A stretch of DNA of 64,000 nucleotides from Hypomesus transpacificus (GCF_021917145.1 NW_025813762.1:82001-146000); one strand, 5' to 3'; shown: positions 1 to 14,251, counted from the first letter of the stretch. Notes: generated from the letters alone by a model not told the origin. Translations and numbers: made by a program.

Positions 1-1188
1 CCCAATCAAGGGGTCTGACGCCACAGGAAAGGAACCGGAATCATCAAGACTGCCCAAAAGTACATCAATGAGATTGTGACACAACAATGCGTCACTATGA
101 CACCGTCTCCACGGAGACGTCAAAACTATTAGGGTCAAACCGCTAACCACGGAAGTATGGCAGGCAGTACTGGTGGATCCAAAGGGTCGGCAAAGGAGAA
201 TCAGCTGCCGCCCCAGCAAAAAAGACTTGCCACCCCAATCTTCCTATGCTAAGAAGTTATGTTGGAAGCATTTCTTTGGACAGACTGGGACAGCGACTTG
301 GCAGATTCTGCCTTTGTCAGGGCAACTTCTGAAGACCCTCAACTCTTCCGTTCTTCGAGTTTCCATAACCATCTTAGAGGTACCTCGGAAATACACCGCC
401 CTCACGGGAGTCCAGGAGGTTCTCCACTTCCTTACCGTAACCATGACAGCGACTTGCACCCAGAGCATGATCACGACAATCCGATGTGACCAGGTGTGCC
501 TATGGTTCATCCTGCTTGGTGATGCCATCCCTGTATGGCTGCTTATCGTATGATTAATTTAGCTCTGGAGGACTCAGGTGATCAAGAATACCATTCAGGA
601 TGAAGGGGCATCCATCTGAATGATGAGTGGAGGAGGGCCTTAGAGAGAGGAAAATACAACACAGGGCCTACAATGGAGCTAACGTTGGAAGTAAAATGAG
701 TCATTTTCTCCAACCTCTCCATAACCCCTCTGGTCTAATTATGCCGTGTTCAATCTGAATTTGTTTTCACGCCTTGAATTTGTTTTCACGCCTTGATGAA
801 AACAACAGTGTGAGAGGAGGTGGGTTTTAAAGGATCCATGAATACATTCAACCCACTTCACACCAACCATTTTTAAAAAAAGCACCTACATGACAATAAT
901 GGCTTATTAGATATTCTTCTTTTCTTGGCAACTAAGCATGTAAGACCTGACATGAGGGCTTTAAAGATATTGCTTATTCAAGGAACTTTAGATAAGGAAA
1001 TGAGCCAAATTTGCCTCATTGATTTAAGGGTTTCATTGAAATTCATAAGCCAATGTATGATTCAAATTCAAGTTCAAATGACCATGTCAACTGTGTCAGT
1101 GTAGGTCCACATGTCATTATAGCCAAACCTCTTTTCAATTCTATCGGGGGTACAAGTGATCACTCATTGTTTGCGTCTGATTGAGTGA

Positions 1189-1457
<269 letters not shown>

Positions 1458-4400
1458 ATGCACTCGATGGTGAACAGCTGACTTCCTGTCGGGACAGATC
1501 CTATGAGACAGACATGTTCCGCTCTGTCCCACCGCTGACAGTGTTTTCAAAGAAATTAATTTCCGTCATCTGCTAATGATTCCGCTGGGGGCCGGGTGTC
1601 TCCAGTCATGAATGTTTAATGAAGAGTAGTCCGTAAACAACGCCCCCCCCTCCCACCTCCTTCTCTCCCTCCTCCCAGCTGTACGGAATTCTGGGTAACC
1701 TGTGTTTTTTTTGTCGGTTCTTGAGAGCGCCCTCCAAAGAACTGTTTGAAGACCGGTCGTGACGTGTTCTGCTTGGGCTTGTTCCTTTTTATTTGGGTTT
1801 GCAGCGGTGGATAGCACTGTGTTTGAGCTTTACAGCTGACAAGTAAGTGTAGGTGGTTTCAGCCAATGCACTAAATCAACGTCCTTTGTTTTTGTAAAGA
1901 CTGAACAGGAAGCACTTTGTAAGCACTTCCTGAATGGTCCGTTTCGCATGTTTACGACTGCAGCCTGTATCCCATGGTACCCCCTGAGAAAGCACTCAAA
2001 AAACAAGTGACACCTTCATATTTTCAAAGAAAACTAGCTGCGTCAAGAAGATAAATATCAACCAAATTGAATTTCAGAGTAAATGGAAGCCACTGAAAAA
2101 CGTTTGGCGGCCGCCGACAAGAATCCCTCAAGACGATTCTGCTCCGTCCGCGTTGTCTATCCCCATCTCTGAGCCACTTCATTCCATGGACAGAGAACTC
2201 GTTCTGAGGGTGACATTGAGAAGACTAGCGCCAGCATGAAAGACAGCGCCCGGGCGATAGGACCTGTGTAGCTGATAACGCCAGCCAATCAAGTCTTAAG
2301 TTCCCCTTGTCTATCCTGTCTCTCTCAAAGAGCTGAGTGAGTGAGACTCCCAGAGACAAGGATTGGGCAGAAACCGAGTGGGTCAGCGTAAGCTGTCTGA
2401 TGGGCCTGATTGTTTGAGTGGCTTTTGAAAGAACAGAAAAATAGGCTAGATAGGGAGGGAAAGATGTCAAACGTTGAACTGGGCAAAGCCCCTGGCTTAT
2501 ATCAGACTTAAAGGGGTGTTCAGCTTCTTTTTGCCACAAATCCTGACCTGGGACCAAACCCATGATCACCGGCAAACCTCATAGAGACAACAACATTTCC
2601 CAAGCCCCCATCCTTCCCTGCCGGATGACTTGCCTCCCCACGCCCACCTCGCTCCCTCTCCCACCCCCCCCACCCCCCCAGATGCCCCCTCCATTGCCTG
2701 GGCCTTGACAGCTGCCTCAGTTGGGGGCGGGAGCCACCTGATCCATCATCGCTCTCTGTCCCTCCGTCCCGCCGCTCGGGCTGTCTGATCAATGATAGCG
2801 CTAATAATAACCGCCACACTGTCACCTCCATCTCGCCGGCCCGACCGGCACAGCCGGGGGCAGCTATCTCCAGATTGCTTCCTCCGATTAGGACCCCATT
2901 AAGAGTATGTGTTTACCTACACTTCCCTTGTGGCGTGTCCTTGCTTAGCCTGCCCATCACAGAACACCTCCGAGCACGGAGGTGACCTCTCTCACTCATT
3001 CGGGTTGTTGTTTGGATGGGTTTTCCCAAACTCTGTTTAAACTCTTTTTAAACCTGTTCCCTCGCCACGTGTTTACCTTTGATCACTCTGTTTTTGATCG
3101 TACACATTTTAGATGTTGGCTCGCCTGGGAACACTGCGCATCCGACTCTCTTTGTGAATCGTTAATCGCGGTGGCGGGTTTAAAACTCGGCACTCCTGCT
3201 GAGTTTTCAGCAGGAGGACCTCCCCCCCCTGCTCTTACGGGGGGAGGTCAAAGGTCAAGTAAGAGATGATCTCTGCTCTTGTAGTCCACGTAGGAAGCTA
3301 CAGGACTGAGCCGCGGTGGACGAGAGCTACGCGTCCACTCAATCTTGTCGGTGGTTTTTGAGAAAGGAGGGCTGCCCTACGGACTGCCTCCAAATGCTCT
3401 CTCAGTAGCCGAAGGGTTCGGTAAATCACAGGCCCTGGCACCCAACCCCATTACAGCACTCAGTTAAACTAATCATTAGAGGAAGAAGACATAGAGCCTT
3501 GTCTATCCCTCCCCCCCACTCCCTGCCATTAGAGCAGCCCTATCATTCACTCTCCTCTCAAGAATAGGAACCAAAAAGACTGACTTGTTTTTGGTCACAA
3601 TACCCAAAAGAGATAGACTCTGCTTCCTTTCTTCTCCAGGATGAAAAGGCAATAGCAATGTGACACAAGATGAACCTGACATGAATATCTTTAACATCTC
3701 TGTGACCTCTTGGTGAGTTAAGTAAACAGCCAAACACCATTATCAGTAGCTTGCTGTGAGGTAGCGCGAGTGGCAGTGGCAAGGGAACCATACAGTTCAC
3801 TTAGGGGTGAATCCTGACTTGACTGGCAAGCCTAATGTCGTTTCATTAGCGACGATGGGAAACTATGTATGTCCAAATACGGAGGACCTATTATGATAAT
3901 GTAACCCATCACCACACACAAACCCCCCCTGTGGATCCAGGAGTCTTTCCCATTTTCATTGCTCTCCATCCAAACGCCGTCGGAAAATTACTGGAGTGAA
4001 TCGCCATCCTGGCAGTCCATTATCGGACGACTCTCTCTCCAGGTAATTTCCCTGGCAACCCCAGTAATCCCGATAGACAGAATGGAACAGGGAAATGTCA
4101 TATTTCCCCTTCACTCTTTAATTCATGAGTCTCCTGCCTTATCAGGCTGCTGGAGTCCTGACCTGTTTAACTTTCTGCGGGTGTTCATTGTGTGTGGGGG
4201 TTCACTACCTCTGAGACTCCTCTCTCCCTTAGCAAACTCCGAGTAGGCCAACTTTCCCCAGCATCCCCTGAGACTGATAACGTCCCCCACACACAGAGCC
4301 ATCACACAGAGAGAGGGGGAGAGGAGGGGGGAAGGCCAACAGGATTGCTTCAGCAAAATTTGATTAGCATTTCAGCAGCTTTTTCTCCTGTCCCTCCACC

Positions 4401-4876
4401 AAGGACAGTTCACGGTTTCACCGTTGAGCTTTGCTGTGTAGTGTAGTCTTGTTGGCAAGGGCTTAGATGTCGTGATTAGATTCTATTGATGTAAGTTGAA
4501 GATGACATCAAGACGTGTTCCCTGATGCTCTCTACATGAGAAGGCCAAGACTTTGAGTACATATTGCAGTGACCTGATGATTTGGGATCATGTTAAAATG
4601 CTCAACAATTGTTAAAGAATGTACTATTCTGGTATGTATTACAGCCAGTTTCCTGAAAGTGGCAATCCTGTCCAGACATTTATTTTTATAAACTCTTTGA
4701 AAGTTTGCAAGTGAAATAAGAACACTCAGATTCTATTGACTAATCAAATCATGCTGGTTTGATTGCGATGTGATTGAATCTAATTTAATTAAAGTAGAGT
4801 AGTTAAAACATAATTAAGAAGGGGCGAATGGTCTACGGTGGAGCCATAATTCAGCATTGATCAGCAGGGATGCGAG

Positions 4877-4990
4877 AAAGAGAGAGACAGAGAGCGAGAG
4901 CGAGAGAGACAGAGAGCAAAAGAGCGAGAGAGAGAAATGGGGGCGGAGAGAGAGACAGAGAGGGACGAACAAGAGAGAACGATCTGCCAA
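4877..4990. repeat. Imperfect GA-rich low-complexity tract
   Basis: Purine-rich tract of GAGA blocks broken by C and A. It is a degenerate version of the GA microsatellites found elsewhere in the window. Confidence 0.8.
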
Positions 4991-6126
4991 GCCAGGCTGT
5001 TGAAGAATGATAGCTAATAGGTCATGGAATCATGTTAAATTGCTTTCATATGCACTTCTGTGATCAGAGGGAAAACGTTACGCTTTTGACCTATGGGCTA
5101 ATCTATAGCACAGTTAATTGTAGATTGTACTCTGACCCGACAAGTCTGCATTCTCCACAGTGATTGGACTCACTTATTCAGAGGTAAATCCATTTGCAGA
5201 TACAGACACACAATATCACGAAAATCCCATGCAGTCCACCATGGCTTGGTGTGTCTCACTGATGGTGTGGTACGTTGCTCAAGTCAGGATCGTGATGCTA
5301 TCAGTAAATGCCCATTTGTTTACGTCTTCCATTACATCGTTTTTTTTCCACACCCATTGATTGGCTGCGGCACGTGAATGTGTGGAGTTGATTGGGAGAC
5401 GGTGGGAGATTGATAACGACAGAGAGAGAGCCCAAGGAACAGAGGGTAGGAAGAGGCAGGAGATAGGCAGAGAGAATGACGTCAAGCCACGCTGACCAAT
5501 GGACTGATCCCACTCCAGGTGAGCCTGGTCACTGAGAGGTCAACATCCATCACCCCCAGAAAAACAGAAGAGCGACTTAACGCCCTGGCTCCTCCCCTTC
5601 CTGTGCCTGTGAAACGATGGCGGCCTTGTTTCAGATAAGGGCCGATCCATTGGTCTGATTTGTGGCTCAAGGAGCAATTTCAATACCCGTCTTTGCCCTG
5701 ATAGATGAGGGTCCTGTTTGATAAAGGGCCAATTTGCCACAGGGGCAATAGGGATGGAATTGCAGCGGTCGCCTTTATTTGGTCCGCTCCTCAATCCACA
5801 GCAAAACAAGTCTGGGTGAAGAAGAAACAAAGGCAATCCATGCTGACGTGGTAAAATGGAAGTTTCGATTGCAAGACAAAGACACCCCAGCTTTTTTATT
5901 TCAACATGTGAAAATCAAGGGAATATATTATGTTGCTGTAGTCGTGGACTGGTATCTTTATTTTTACATTTTCTAAATTCCAGTCGATACAAGAGTTCTG
6001 TATAATTATGATTTGGTTTTATATCATTATCATTAAGCCATACGACACAGCTCTACAATTATAAAATAACAGCATCTAACAATAAGATCATTATAAACCC
6101 TCTTGAAAGATCCTCAACCCCACAAT

Positions 6127-6285
6127 TTCTCTCTCTCTCCCTCCTTCTCTCTCTCCCTCTCCTTTCCTCCCTCCCTCCCTCCCTCTCTCTCTCCCTCTCT
6201 CCCTCCCTCCCTCCCTGCCTCCCTCTCTCCCCCTCTCTCTCCGTCTCTCTCTCTCTCCCCCTCTTCCTCTCTCTCCCTCCCTCTC
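6127..6285. repeat. (CT)n / (CCCT)n pyrimidine tract
   Basis: Polypyrimidine tract of mixed CT and CCTCCCT units, about 160 bp. Both-strand open frames across it are repeat artefacts. Confidence 0.93.
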
Positions 6286-8148
6286 TAAGTGTACATATGT
6301 GCATGCACATATTTGCCTCGTTACCTCGGTTCACAAAAAACACATAACCTTCTTCAAAGTCCAATGACTTCAAACCTCTGGTACTGGAGCATCGGGTTTC
6401 TCCGATGCGACAGACGCACGTGGGTGTTATGGATCAACCACCTTTTGATTCATATTAGAGAAGGCCTTCTAAGACTAAACCTATGTGCATTTGAAAACCG
6501 TTCATGTTAGTCTTATGTATGCACACCATGTATCCATAGGGTTTCTCTTCTATACGTCTTTCATTGCTGATTCAAGCGCTGCCTCGCCTAAAAGTAATTA
6601 GCATTTATCTTCACATCCAGAGAAGGCTGTTTGGTTTCCAGGGCTCTCAGAAATGGAGATGTGGTTGAGGGGATAGGTGGGTCTTTGTCTGTCCTCTCTG
6701 TCGCTTAGGAACATGGTTTGAATTTGTATATTAACACAAAACGCCAAGCGAGAGGCGTACAAAGGACAACAGCAGTGATAACCTTCTTGGTTTACTTAAC
6801 GAATGCTGTATGAATTATCATGTCATTAAAAACAAGGCCTGTATGTTTTGACTATCTGCGATGTTCTGCCGACATTATCTTGGTTTGGGAGTTTCAATTT
6901 TCAGACTGATGAAAGACTGGATGTGTGCTGTCTGTAAATGAGTGTTGTCATGGCAAATGCCATACCATAGCTCTGATAAAAAAAAACGAAAAAACTGAGA
7001 ATCTAATTGTAATTGTTGAATAGGAATAGTTAACACTAAAACCAGAGACATGTTGGGACTCGCATCCATGATTTAATCGGATACTGTCCTAAACTTGGTA
7101 AAGTGTGTTGAGAAATACCCTATCCGGGTCAAAAATATTCTGCAAGGAAAATCTGCTTACTTCAAGTGCTAATGAAAATGTTGCATGTTTGTTATTTATC
7201 ATCAGGAAACATAAATTCGGGGTTTCTATAGTACAGAGTGACATCTTGTGGATTGAATGGGAAATGCAATAACTGTGCCATTGGTGTAATGTATTAAGTT
7301 CCCTTCATTGATCCCGAAGGAACATCATGAATTATCTGGAATGATTAAATTGCCTCTGGACATTACAACAGCCAATCAAGACTTGAATCTCTTTATTTGG
7401 CCCTTGCACAACACCACATCATTGGTCACCTGCACATAGTAGTTCAAAGTTTAAAGTTCAAACAAGCCCTACGCTTGTGAAATCGGATCTTATGACAAGC
7501 AGTGCAAACCTGTGTGTGATGAAATCATTTCACTAGCCTGAACTAACCCGACCCAGGAACGTTCCTTGCAAGCAATCACACACAGAACAACCAGCTAAGA
7601 GCCAAACAATGCATTGACCTTTGAAATGAACTTTAAACTGCCATATTCTCAAGAGCTTGCACACAGCGCCTGAAAACCATCAGCATATAAAACAGTTACA
7701 GGAAAACAAAATGGTGCAGGTTTATAGGTCATTAATGTCACTGATAAAGTGCACTGACTAGCAAGCTTTTTCAAAGGAACGCTTACATTTTTTTGCAGGT
7801 CATTTCAGAAAGTAAACATTATTTGGTGAACTAAATGTTTAAATGATGTCGTAAAATACTAGAGCTTAAAAAGCATTTGGAGTAGTTCTTGTCTATGCCG
7901 TTTTGAATTCAAATGTGTCGACAGTAGGTTCAAACTTCCAAGAAGATTAGCCTCAAACTGGCATGGGTTCAACAAGCATAAAGCTGTCTTTTGAGTGAGT
8001 CTCTGGATCATATTGATGTGGACAGGCAAATCATCTAGCCTGTCTCTACTGTCGATTAGTGTTTTTACACATCAAAGCATTTGACATCTGTTGACAGAAA
8101 CTGATCAACAAGTCTTATTAGTACCTTGAGAACCTTATCTAGTATCTT

Positions 8149-8161
8149 TGAACTTTGCCTT
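8149..8161 (+). promoter_or_regulatory. Candidate HNF4/DR1-like site upstream of fbp1
   Basis: The sequence TGAACTTTGCCTT resembles the reverse complement of a DR1 nuclear-receptor element (HNF4/PPAR type) and lies about 180 bp before the fbp1 start codon. Liver gluconeogenic genes are classic HNF4 targets. This is a motif match only; single DR1-like matches are common by chance. Confidence 0.25.
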
Positions 8162-8339
8162 CTGACCCTGCTCAGCCAGATGTGTTGTCGCCCACACACC
8201 CTCCCGGCGAAACGAGAGCTGTGATTGGTCAGGACGGCATCACACCCCGTTCCTTCCCCTCCGCCTGTGCTCCCTCCTCTCTGTTAACTGAAGACGCTCT
8301 CAAACCTGTCTCACCGGACTGCAGGAGGAAGCCGTCGTC

Positions 8340-11210
8340 ATGTCTGATCGCTCTGCCTTCGACACCAACGTGGTGACCCTCACCCGCTTCGTGCTGGAGG
8401 AGGGGAGGAAAGCCAAGGGGACCGGGGAGCTGACCACTCTGCTCAACTCCATCTGCACCGCCGTCAAAGCCATCTCCACAGCAGTCAGGAAGGCCGGGTT
8501 AGCTAACCTGTGAGTTCCATCGCGTCCCCCCAGCGCACAGGTTCATTGAACAGGAACAATGGGCCTTTGTGTTTTGCAGTAGTGTGCGGGAAATTGACAG
8601 TGAAACTTCTTCCTTGTGTCGTTTTAATGTCAATCTGATTCTGAACAGAGTGCCTGATTTAACTATCGGGCACATTGTCTGAGGGCACTGTTTTTGCACG
8701 AGCTTTTGCAGCGCACTTTCACGTACCATTTGTGGATGATTCACAAAAAGGTCGAGAAAGTTTCTACGAGGCCGTGTTCCATGTGAGAGAGATCAAATAT
8801 TGACTTGCTCCTAAAATCTACTTAATCACTAATCCTGTCCTACAACTGTCAAACTGAACCCAGATCAATGTAGACATAGCCTCATTCCATTTTCTCAGGG
8901 CAGGTAAAGAGGATTTATATCTGCTTGTTTTCTTCTCAAATCTAAAAGGAATAACCAAGCAGTGTTTTATTAAACACTACATTAGGGGTGAAAAAAACTA
9001 TATTGTCAGGGATTAACGATTTTTTTAAGCAGACCAGATTCAATTCATGATGACACTTTGAATAGCCCTGTTTCCTGTTCACTGGCCCAAAACACAGGAA
9101 CACAAAAATAGGCTTGTTTCAACCCAATTACAGCCATGGAGAAAAGAGTCTGAATTCTTCCATGAACCTATTGCTTTCCACCTGTTTACTAGTCTGTCTT
9201 CCACCCCTCATGTTCTGTACAGATATGGCATAGCTGGGAACATCAACGTGACAGGTGACCAGGTGAAGAAGCTGGATGTGCTCTCCAACGATCTGGTCAT
9301 CAACATGATCAAGTCTTCATTCACCTCCTGTGTCCTGGTGTCAGAGGAGAACGAGAAGGCCATCATCGTTGAGCCCGAGAAACAGGTTGGTGTACATGTG
9401 TTTGTGCGTGCATGTGTGTTTGACGACATGTGTTTGTGCGTGCATGTGTGTTTGATGGTATTCATACGAAGCTGGTGTCATCGTGTTTCTCTCCTTTGAC
9501 AGGGTAAATATATTGTGTGCTTTGACCCCCTGGACGGCTCATCTAATATTGACTGTCTCGTATCAATCGGCACCATTTTTGCCGTCTACAGAAAGGTTGG
9601 TGTCCTAAACTCCTCTCTCACTCTCACTTACCTAAACAGAGAGTAGCCATTCCCAAAGCTGTGTCCAATACACTGACCAAGGCGAAGTTTTTTGGGGTAT
9701 AAAACTCTTTTGGTATAATCATTGTTCCCAGTAAGTCTTATTTCTCTCTCAGACAACAGATGGCGATCCTGAGGAGAAGGATGCTTTGCAGTCTGGGAGA
9801 AACATAGTTGCTGCTGGTTATGCACTCTATGGCAGTGCCACTATGGTGGTGCTGTCAACAGGGCAAGGAGTCAACTGCTTCATGCTTGACCCAGTAGGTC
9901 CCTGATAACACACACACACACACAATCACACACTCTTTCTCTCTTTGGCCATGAACCAAACATAGTGGTGTGTTTCATGGGATCTCCTTGCCTCCTCAGT
10001 CCATCGGAGAGTTCATCCTGGTGGACAAGGATGTGAAGATCAAGAAAAAGGGGAAGATCTACAGCCTGAACGAGGGCTACGCCCAGCACTTCTACCCAGA
10101 TGTCACAGAGTACCTGAAGAAGAAGAAATACCCTGAGGTAGGGAGCCTCCAGCATCCAGACCACCATCGTAGGTTCGAACTTCGAAATCATCTGTCGATG
10201 AACTCTCTGACCTTCTCCCCCTTCCGCCCCTTGTCTCCAGGATGGCAGCGCCCCCTATGGCGGGCGATATGTGGGCTCCATGGTGGCCGATGTTCACCGC
10301 ACCCTTGTCTACGGCGGAATCTTTTTATATCCTGCAAACGTCAAAAGCCCCAAGGGAAAGGTGAGTGAAGGAGAGTTGTTTTGTGTGCGAAATGGACAGT
10401 AAACGTTCCATAGAAGTTAACCTGTGACTTTAGGGTAGATTGCTACATTTACATGTGTTCATTTGGCAGACGCTTTTATCCAAAGCGACTTCCAAGAGAG
10501 AGCTTTACAAAGTGCATAGGTCACTGATAATAAAAACAAGATAGCCCCAAAGCATTGCGGGTAGCCAAAACATGAAGCGCATATTGTGAACAACCAAAAT
10601 AAGTGCCAAAGGGAAGAACCATAAGAGCATGTAGATGAACAAGTTACAATTAAACAACATGAATCGCTATAAGTGCAAGTGTACCTGTAGAAAAACATGC
10701 AACAGTAAAAAAAAAAAATCACAGCGGATACAACTATTTTAATCAGTTACCACTAACCAACAAGTGCAACAAGTCTCTAAGCAAGAGTCATTGTGATCCT
10801 TGGGGAAACTAACATTGGGTTCAGCAAACCATTCCCTAATACCGTTGTACTCCCGGAACAAGTGCGTCTTGAGCCTTTATTGCTGCAGCCGTCCACAGTC
10901 TCTCTGTCTACATCCTCTGATTTGTTTTTAAGATACCCTGCAGACTAGAACCCATCGTCGTTACAGAGGAATAATCTGTTTCACGTGGTACTATCTGACC
11001 CTCCATGTCTTCCCACTGTAGCTGAGGCTGCTGTATGAGTGCAACCCCATGGCATTCATCGTGGAGCAAGCTGGAGGCCTCGCTACCACGGGCAGCATGA
11101 GTGTGCTGGACATCCAGCCCGACAACATCCACCAGAGGGTCCCTGTGGTTCTGGGTTCCCCTGACGACGTCAACGAGTACCTCGCCGTGTTCAAGAAGCA
11201 CAACAAATGA
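8340..11210 (+). CDS. fbp1: Fructose-1,6-bisphosphatase, 7 coding exons
   Basis: Hydrolyses fructose 1,6-bisphosphate to fructose 6-phosphate, the committed cytosolic step of gluconeogenesis. Coding exons: 8340-8509, 9223-9385, 9503-9595, 9753-9893, 10000-10137, 10241-10360 and 11022-11210, all with GT-AG introns. The joined frame is 337 aa (human FBP1 is 338) and is open throughout. The metal/active-site signature [11 protein letters not shown] is at residues 118-128, the N-terminal AMP-site segment [12 protein letters not shown] is in exon 1, and the C-terminal [11 protein letters not shown] segment opens exon 7. The start is fixed by the conserved N-terminus ([10 protein letters not shown]...). 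Intron 6 carries an antisense interspersed repeat (10447-10816) and intron 2 a short GT-rich repeat. All catalytic motifs are intact. Teleosts have fbp1a, fbp1b and fbp2; I cannot separate these by eye, though the sequence reads closer to FBP1. It converges on ctsl. Confidence 0.96.
10447..10816 (-). mobile_element. Interspersed repeat copy in fbp1 intron 6
   Basis: Read on the minus strand this matches 18551-18919 over most of its length. Both share a start at ATGTTAGTTT, an internal AGAGACTTGTTG block and a tail of the form CGCTTTGGATAAAAGCGTCTG followed by AAATGTAAATG. That tail is a widespread fish SINE/non-autonomous element ending. The family name is not certain. Confidence 0.8.
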
Positions 11211-11543
11211 GCCGTAGACGGAGGCTGAGCTAGGCGTCATCTCCAGGTCTGGGTTGGATGTGCGGGGGAAAAAGGGATTTCACATGAAGGATAATTCAGT
11301 TGTTTTCGAGGCGTTCTCTGAGGTCTGGTCTCCTGACCTGAATTAGTATCAAGACATCGCAGGAGGAGGTGAGGAGTCAGACACATCGAATCTCTTTTCA
11401 GTCGTCAGCACTGATCTGACAACACAGGATTTGTGAAGGATGGAAAAAAACAACAACAGCGGACTGAATTATAAGATACGTAACCATGTAGTTGTAAGAG
11501 TTGTTACGGACCATTTGCACAAATGAAATTTAAGAATGTTTTG

Positions 11544-11549
11544 AATAAA
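11544..11549 (+). terminator. fbp1 polyadenylation signal
   Basis: AATAAA about 334 nt after the fbp1 stop codon, the first such hexamer downstream, giving a short 3' UTR. Cleavage is expected 10-30 nt later. Confidence 0.75.
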
Positions 11550-11808
11550 TGAAACTCATCACAGCGACTTTGTGTTGGTGTGTAGTTATGGAGAGGACCT
11601 GTTTGTGTTGCTGATGGAAAGTTTAATTACGGTTACCACTGCATACCACCGCCAGGGGGTGCACTAACCCTTTCAAACCCTATCAGTTCCCATTCCCACA
11701 TATTCTGTAGTTCAAAGATGACCGACGCAAATCGCTAAGTGAATATCTGCGCTGTCTTGAACCAAAACTGGAAGTCATTATGCACATGATGTGCATCTTC
11801 CCAAACAA

Positions 11809-11810
11809 AC

Positions 11811-11851
<41 letters not shown>
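11809..11851. repeat. (CA)n microsatellite
   Basis: Pure CA dinucleotide run of about 20 units between the fbp1 and ctsl 3' ends. Confidence 0.95.
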
Positions 11852-11856
<5 letters not shown>

Positions 11857-12591
11857 AGTCTGCAGCTTACTTCATGCTCTATCAACTGAGCAGCGTCATG
11901 AGGCTCACGGTGCAAGAATCCACCGCCTGGTTCTTGGATTGAGTAACGTCAAAAAGATGAACCGAAACGCTGGAAACATTCAGTCAGCAGCACGCAAAGC
12001 ACATGTTGTTAGGATCTCGATTAGTCACACAATATGTACGAAGTAGCAAGACTGGGCACGCCCAGTCAGCAGAAATACTATGACCGGTAAGATATTAATT
12101 ATAGATAGGGGAATATGCCATGTACTCAATATGATGTTGTTGGACTGCTAGGTTACCAGAAGCATGACCATGAGAAGGAGGACACTTGGGTCCAAAAAGG
12201 AGGACAAAGGGTCCAAAAGGAGGACAATCCCAAAAAGTTGTTGACCAGTGGGGGGTGGGGGACATTAGTATGAAAAAAGACAATAACATTGGTCATTTTA
12301 GTAAGTCAACATTTGTCATTTGAATACAAATTCAATACATTCTATAAACGTGCACTGATGTTCTGTTGTCTTTGGTGAGACAAGTTTAGTCAAAAGATAA
12401 ATGAGAAAATAAGGAAATAAGACAGTACCATTCCCCAAACAATTTCAATTGTAATAGAAATAAAAAAAAGCAAAACTGTGCACAGATTTTCTGCTGTCTC
12501 TGGTATGCATCGTCTTCCAACAGATTTTTTGTTTGTTTACTCAAAACAGAAAACAGAAAATAAGACAAAAACATTACTCATTAACATACAA

Positions 12592-12642
<51 letters not shown>
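12592..12642. repeat. Poly-G homopolymer, 51 nt
   Basis: An uninterrupted run of 51 G. It is the longest of several long G/C homopolymers in the window. It could be real (G-quadruplex prone) or a sequencing or consensus artefact. Confidence 0.95.
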
Positions 12643-12643
<1 letters not shown>

Positions 12644-12830
12644 GAGGGGGCACTTAAGGCCCAGTATCGGTGCCTCTGCTGGGAAAGGGTGTGGGGGCAC
12701 TCAAGCCTGGGCTGCTTCCCTGCTGGTCCTCTTAACAGTGATTCCTCTAGCATCTATTGATTCCTGCAAGGACCAACCAAACAAGATGCCCAACACAAAC
12801 AAGACATTTAGTTTTATCAACCCACACCTC

Positions 12831-12996
12831 CCACTTAGCAGACACTCTTATCCAGATCGACTTACAGTAAGTACAGGGACATTCCCCCCGAGGCAAGTAG
12901 GGTGAAGTGCCTTCACAACGTCATCTTCCACGGCCAAGAATCAAACCAGCAACATTCTGATTACTAGCCCGATTCCTTAACCCGTTCAGCCACCTT
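12831..12996 (-). mobile_element. tRNA-derived SINE copy (degenerate)
   Basis: Read on the minus strand it has a tRNA-like head (degenerate box A, TGGCTGAACGG type), a middle with CTACTTGCCTCGGGGGGAAT, and the tail GTCGATCTGGATAAGAGTGTCTGC. The same family occurs at 37842-38023, 43380-43570 and 43892-44064. It is more diverged than those copies. Confidence 0.85.
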
Positions 12997-13379
12997 ACTT
13001 TACTGACTGATGAATGAAATCCGTAACTACTCACCAGAGATGTTCTAGTTTATATTTCACACTCCTCCTAGCTCCTTCCATGAGTTTCCTATTAGACAGG
13101 AACCTGTGGTACATCTCTGTGCATCCCTCTGAATAGTTGACACAGACCTGTCAGTCCTACAGTTCCAATGCTAACTTGAATGTGGACAGTTGTTGAAAAA
13201 ATGTTTATATGATAACTAAACTTTTTCAGTTGCGTTGCAACTGGTGGGAGGATAAGGAATGGGAATATTGGTGCCATCCAAATAGCAGTCTGCTGTTTTC
13301 CCCAAAGCCATTTCCTTCTGCATGACTAAGCAATGTGCCATACACTATCAAAACCAGATCCCACCAGTTCTCTCATTAG

Positions 13380-13500
13380 AATCTGAATCAGTTTTATTCG
13401 CCATGTAAGTTCACACAAACAAGAAATTTACTGTGGCAGGAAGGTGCATACAATAAACATATACGGATCTTAAATACAAAGGCAGAATGTACAAAAGTCT
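13380..13500. repeat. Possible interspersed repeat remnant
   Basis: Contains a CAGTTTTATTCGCCATGTA-type segment followed by ACAAGAAATTTACTGTGGCA. I associate this pattern with dispersed repeats in fish genomes. No second copy is visible in this window, so assignment rests on recognition only. Confidence 0.3.
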
Positions 13501-14251
13501 AACTAATATTCCAAAGTAACATTCCAACCACCCAAGCACATGACAGACGTGTAATATTGGATATTATGTGAGAACCATGAATTCCTGTCTGCTTTGTTAT
13601 ATCTAACAGGAGTGCCCGAGTGGTACTCCTGTATTGTTTCTTTAGCATGGCATATCTTCTATTTATTCTATCTAGATTCCTGAAAAGTCTGGAAAAAAGA
13701 AAAACGAGAGACAAAAACAGGGTTAGCTGTTCAAGAACGAGATTAACCGCTTTATCCCATGAATACCAAGGTTTGAAGTGTTTAGCCAGTGTGAGCTCTG
13801 TAGTACGAATGTAGGCCATAGGTTTCAAATTACAGCCGCTGAGCTGGGCCTACGTCCAGACATGAGCTCTCTTTGGAGCTGTTGTGAAACACCAGAGGAC
13901 ACAGTGACACCACAAAACAAAAACCAGACGCCTCTCCTCGTGAAGGGGCAGCACAGTCTGTTCTTTTTGTTGTGTCGAGGTTAGCTGTGGCCTTGGTTAA
14001 CCAGTAACTGGGCATCCCACGACTGAAAGTTTTATCTGGGCCTTGAAGGGAGAGGCTGAACTTATCTTCCCTCTCGCAAATACACAACGCCTTGTAGGAG
14101 TACGCAAACGTCTGCACTTGCAATATGTATTGGCCAAATGGGGATTGTGTACTGACTAAATATGTACACAGTTCTTAAACCACATTAATTGTACAGTATG
14201 TAGTCAACATCAGAAATAGTCACGCAGAAGAAAAATGTGTATTGTAAAACA

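Larger units (their letters stand above)
11600..14245. other. Intergenic region between fbp1 and ctsl 3' ends
   Basis: No gene is supported. It holds a (CA)n tract (about 11809-11851), a short tandem array of about 21-bp GGAGGACA-type units (12175-12235), a 51-nt poly-G run, a SINE copy and a possible repeat remnant near 13380-13500. A frame on the minus strand at 13499-13828 has no recognisable domain. Confidence 0.6.

Noticed and set aside
173..553. Possible partial exons near the left edge (frames of 76-126 codons on both strands)
   Set aside because: Overlapping frames on both strands, no recognised domain, no clear splice sites. A cut gene cannot be excluded but is not supported.
13499..13828. 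109-codon minus-strand frame, possibly transposon-derived
   Set aside because: No reverse transcriptase or transposase motif that I can identify; adjacency to a possible repeat is not enough.
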